A DNA stretch of 64,000 bases from Lamellibrachia satsuma (lineage: Eukaryota > Annelida > Polychaeta > Sabellida > Siboglinidae), in the NCBI GenBank assembly GCA_033239005.1, contig BSQZ01000005.1, positions 6,190,001 through 6,254,000 of the forward strand. The letters are read 5' to 3'. Each line of letters opens with the position of its first letter. The stretch's first letter is position 1. Below are positions 61,200-64,000 of this stretch, one piece after another. A program made the position numbers and the translations under genes. Under the pieces are notes generated by a model that did not search any database, was not told the origin of the DNA, and saw nothing but the letters and a program-made list of their open reading frames with translations.

Positions 61200-61652
61200 G
61201 ATTGTTTCTATTATACCATCTTATTACAGTATAAACAATAGGAGTGGTATCTATTTCAACATCTTATTACAGTATAAACTATAGGAGTACTATATATTCC
61301 AACATCTTGTTACACTATAAACTATAGGAGTGGTATCTATTCCAACATCTTGTTACAGTATAAACAATAGGAGTGGTATCTATTCCAACATCTTGTTACA
61401 GCATAAACTATAGGAGTGGTATCTATTCCAACATCTTGTTACAGTATAAACTATAGGAGTGCTATCTATTCCAACATCTTGTTACGGTATAAACTATAGG
61501 AGTGCTATCTATACCAACATCTTGTTACAGTATAAACAATAGGAGTGATATCTATTCCAACATCTTGTTACGGTATAAACTATAAGAGTGGTATATATTC
61601 CAACATCTTGTTACAGTATAAACTATAGGAGTGGTATCTATTCCAACATCTT
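61200..61652. repeat. 43-bp minisatellite, left part
   Basis: About ten copies of CTATAGGAGTGGTATCTATT, CCAACATCTTGTTACAGTATAAA. Interrupted at 61652 by the CR1 copy and resumed at 63745. Confidence 0.93.
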
Positions 61653-63744
61653 TAACAAGATTTAACAAGATTTAACAAGATTTGCCATCCAAGCCAAAGG
61701 CCCAGATGGCAAGTGGACAAGGAAGCCATTGGCTTATCGAGAGTCCAACAATGTTCACCTACTTATAACCCGCCCTCCTGAGATATGTGTCAACCTTGTT
61801 TTTAAACATATTCACGCTGCTAGCAGTTACACAATCTGTAGACAATTTGTTCCATTCATTTATTGTCCTCTGTGAGAACGAGTGCTTCCTGATGTCCAAT
61901 CTACATTGATCCTTTACTAATTTTACCTCATGTCCTCTAGTTCTGGTATCCTTCTTGAGTGAGAAAAACATATTTCTATCAATATTTTCATACCCATTCA
62001 ATATCTTAGAAACTTCAATCTGATCTCCTCTTAACCTCCTTGTCTCTAGAGTTGTTAAACCACATTCTTTCGGGCGTTCTTCATAACTAAGGTCTCTAAG
62101 TTCTGGAATCATTTTAGTTGCTCTCCTTTGTATGCGTTCAAGCGTATCTATATCCTTCTTACGATATGGTCTCCATGCTTGTATACAGTATTCTAAATGA
62201 GGTCTAACTATTGCTTTATAAAGAGGTATAATTAACTTTTTTCCCTTGTGTGTTATGTTTCTTCTAATCAATCCAAGAATTTTATTACCCTTTGAAGCTG
62301 CAATACCACACTGCTCTGAAACTTTCATATCAGCGCTTATTGTAACTCCTAAGTCCTTTTTTTACAGTAGTACCCAGAACAGTATCTCCCATTTTATAGT
62401 TTACATTCAAGTTCCCATGTCCTGTATGTAGGCATTTACATTTCCCAAAATTGAACAGCATCTGCCATTTCTCAGACCATTTCACTAATCTGTCTAGATC
62501 GTTTTGTAAATGTTGTTTATCACCATCAGTATTAACCTTTCTAAACAGTTTTGTGTCATCCGCAAATTTCAGTACGTTACTTGTTATACTGTCGTCCAAG
62601 TCATTGATATAAATTAAGAATAATATAGGTCCTAATACTGATCCTTGAGGTACCCCACTCAAAACCGATTTCCAATTTGAAACTTCTCCATCTACTACAA
62701 CTCGTTGTCTTCTGTCAGTCAGCCATTGTTCTATCCAGTCAGTTATGCTATCCCCGATACCATGGGCTTTTAATTTAAGTAGTAATCATAGATGTGGCAC
62801 TTTGTCAAAAGCTTTCTGAAAATTTAAGTAGATAATATCTACTGGCGATCCCACGTCTATCCACTTAGTGATTTCTTCCAAAAAACATAACATATTTGTT
62901 AAGCATGACCTCGCTTTAAGGAATCCATGTTGAGATGAATTTAACAATTTATGCTTAACGAGGAAGTCCACCATATGGTCTTTAATTAACCTTTCTAATA
63001 ATTTACAAATCACTGACGTTAAACTCACTGGTCTGTAATTCTCTGACTTATTTCTCGAACCCTTTTTAAATAATGGTATGATGTTTGCTTCTTTCCATTC
63101 AAACGGAACAACTCCCTCTTTTAATGACAAGTTGAATACTCTTGCAAGTGGTATACTGATTTGATCTACTGTTTCCACTAGTAATTTTGGAGGAATCCCA
63201 TCCACTCCCGGTGATTTGTTATCCTTCATTGCCTTTATTTTCTTAGCTACCAATTCTGGAGTTACAACTAACGGTCCTAAATAGTCAGATTTAGCCCCCT
63301 GAAATTTAGCATCAGCAACTGGTAATGAACTAATATCTTCTTTGGTAAACACTGAACTGAAGTAACCATTTAGGTCTTCCGCCATTAAAAACCCCTGTGA
63401 TATTATATTTCCAGCACTGTCTTCTAGAGGTCCAACCTTGTCTTGTACGTTTTGTTTACATATGCATAAAAACTCTTGCTGTCATTTTTTATGTTACATG
63501 CCAGTTTTTGCTCATAGCTTCTTTTAGATTGTCTGATTTCAGTTGTAGCTGCATTAAGTGCCTCTTTGTATTTTGCATAGTCTTCTTCCTTTCTGGTACG
63601 CCTATAAACCCTCCACATAGTTTGTTTTAGCATTATTTTTCTAATTGCCTCTTTTGACAAGTGTTTCTTTCTACACCATTTTCCTTGTTTTTGGAAGGGA
63701 ACAAATTTATCGATGATACTCTCAATTTTATATTTTAGAATAAT
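61653..63744 (-). mobile_element. CR1-like LINE, 5'-truncated copy with reverse transcriptase
   Basis: The best copy of the family in the window. RT landmarks on minus: NKSPGVDGIPPKLLVE, KEANIIPLFKKGSRNKSENY, YLNFQKAFDKVPHL, GVPQGSVLGPILFLIYINDL and the active site FADDTK. The C-terminal domain runs ILGLIRRNITHKGKKLIIPL to FKNKVDTYLRRAGYK. Frame breaks near 62785 and 62330. No endonuclease domain, so truncated at the 5' end. The 3' end has repeats of TTAAATCTTG. Flanked by ATCTT on both sides. Confidence 0.92.
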
Positions 63745-63832
63745 ATCTTGTTACAGACTAAACTGTAGGAGAGATATCTATTCCAACATCTTGTTACAGT
63801 ATAAACTATAATAGTACTATCTATTCCAACAT
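63745..63832. repeat. 43-bp minisatellite, right part
   Basis: Two more units of the array at 61200-61652 (ATCTATTCCAACATCTTGTT), continuing in phase after the LINE. Confidence 0.9.
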
Positions 63833-64000
63833 ACTGGCTGCCCAGGTGTATTTCACTAAACCACAATTAAACAAATATAATCTGACCATTAGTTCAGTAA
63901 ATTCGCAAACAGTTGTGGACAATTTCTTTATGTACAAAGTTTATTGGGTTCACGGGATCAACTGAAGGGCACAGCATTAATATGGGTAAAATTACTTTCC
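63833..64000. other. intron or upstream sequence of the DNMBP-like gene
   Basis: No exon resemblance; the start of the DH domain must lie further right. Confidence 0.5.

Overview
This is animal nuclear DNA: long introns with GT..AG borders, non-LTR (LINE) retrotransposon fragments, a hAT transposon, MITEs, a tRNA-derived SINE and an unusually heavy load of minisatellites. It holds two large multi-exon genes typical of Metazoa. LINE and SINE style plus gene content suggest a marine invertebrate, perhaps a lophotrochozoan; the phylum cannot be fixed from the sequence.

Plus strand, 2141-34713: a p190RhoGAP gene (ARHGAP35/ARHGAP5 family). I traced 25 exons whose splice phases agree throughout, 4,764 nt in frame to a TAG stop (1,587 residues). 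They run from the second half of the N-terminal GTPase domain through four FF domains, two pseudoGTPase domains (pG1, pG2), a disordered middle region with the equivalents of two known regulatory tyrosines, to the C-terminal RhoGAP domain. The start of the gene lies left of the window or was not found.

Minus strand, 61025-45174: a dynamin-binding-protein (Tuba, DNMBP)-like RhoGEF. Fourteen phase-consistent exons encode 680 residues: most of a DH (RhoGEF) domain, a BAR domain and two C-terminal SH3 domains. Its start is right of the window. The two genes are tail to tail, about 10.5 kb apart. One family turns Rho off and the other turns Cdc42 on.

Mobile DNA: a degraded MULE transposase (1-640), a 4.5-kb hAT element with terminal repeats, near-perfect target duplication and a broken spliced transposase (7289-11789, in a p190RhoGAP intron), a TA-flanked MITE (18394-19316), a foldback element (24840-25117), two inverted copies of one MITE (33245-33532, 36227-36480), a small pogo-like MITE (43626-43793), a tRNA-headed SINE, seven CR1-like LINE fragments and pieces of a second LINE family.

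Tandem repeats: about thirty minisatellites cover roughly a fifth of the window. The most unusual observation is that five of them overlap real splice junctions of the two genes, so the true acceptor or donor plus a few exon bases is reiterated roughly 8 to 24 times at the exon edge (acceptors at 24009, 27980 and, at a distance, 60038; donors at 47803 and 56256). I found no bacterial-type system, CRISPR array or rRNA.
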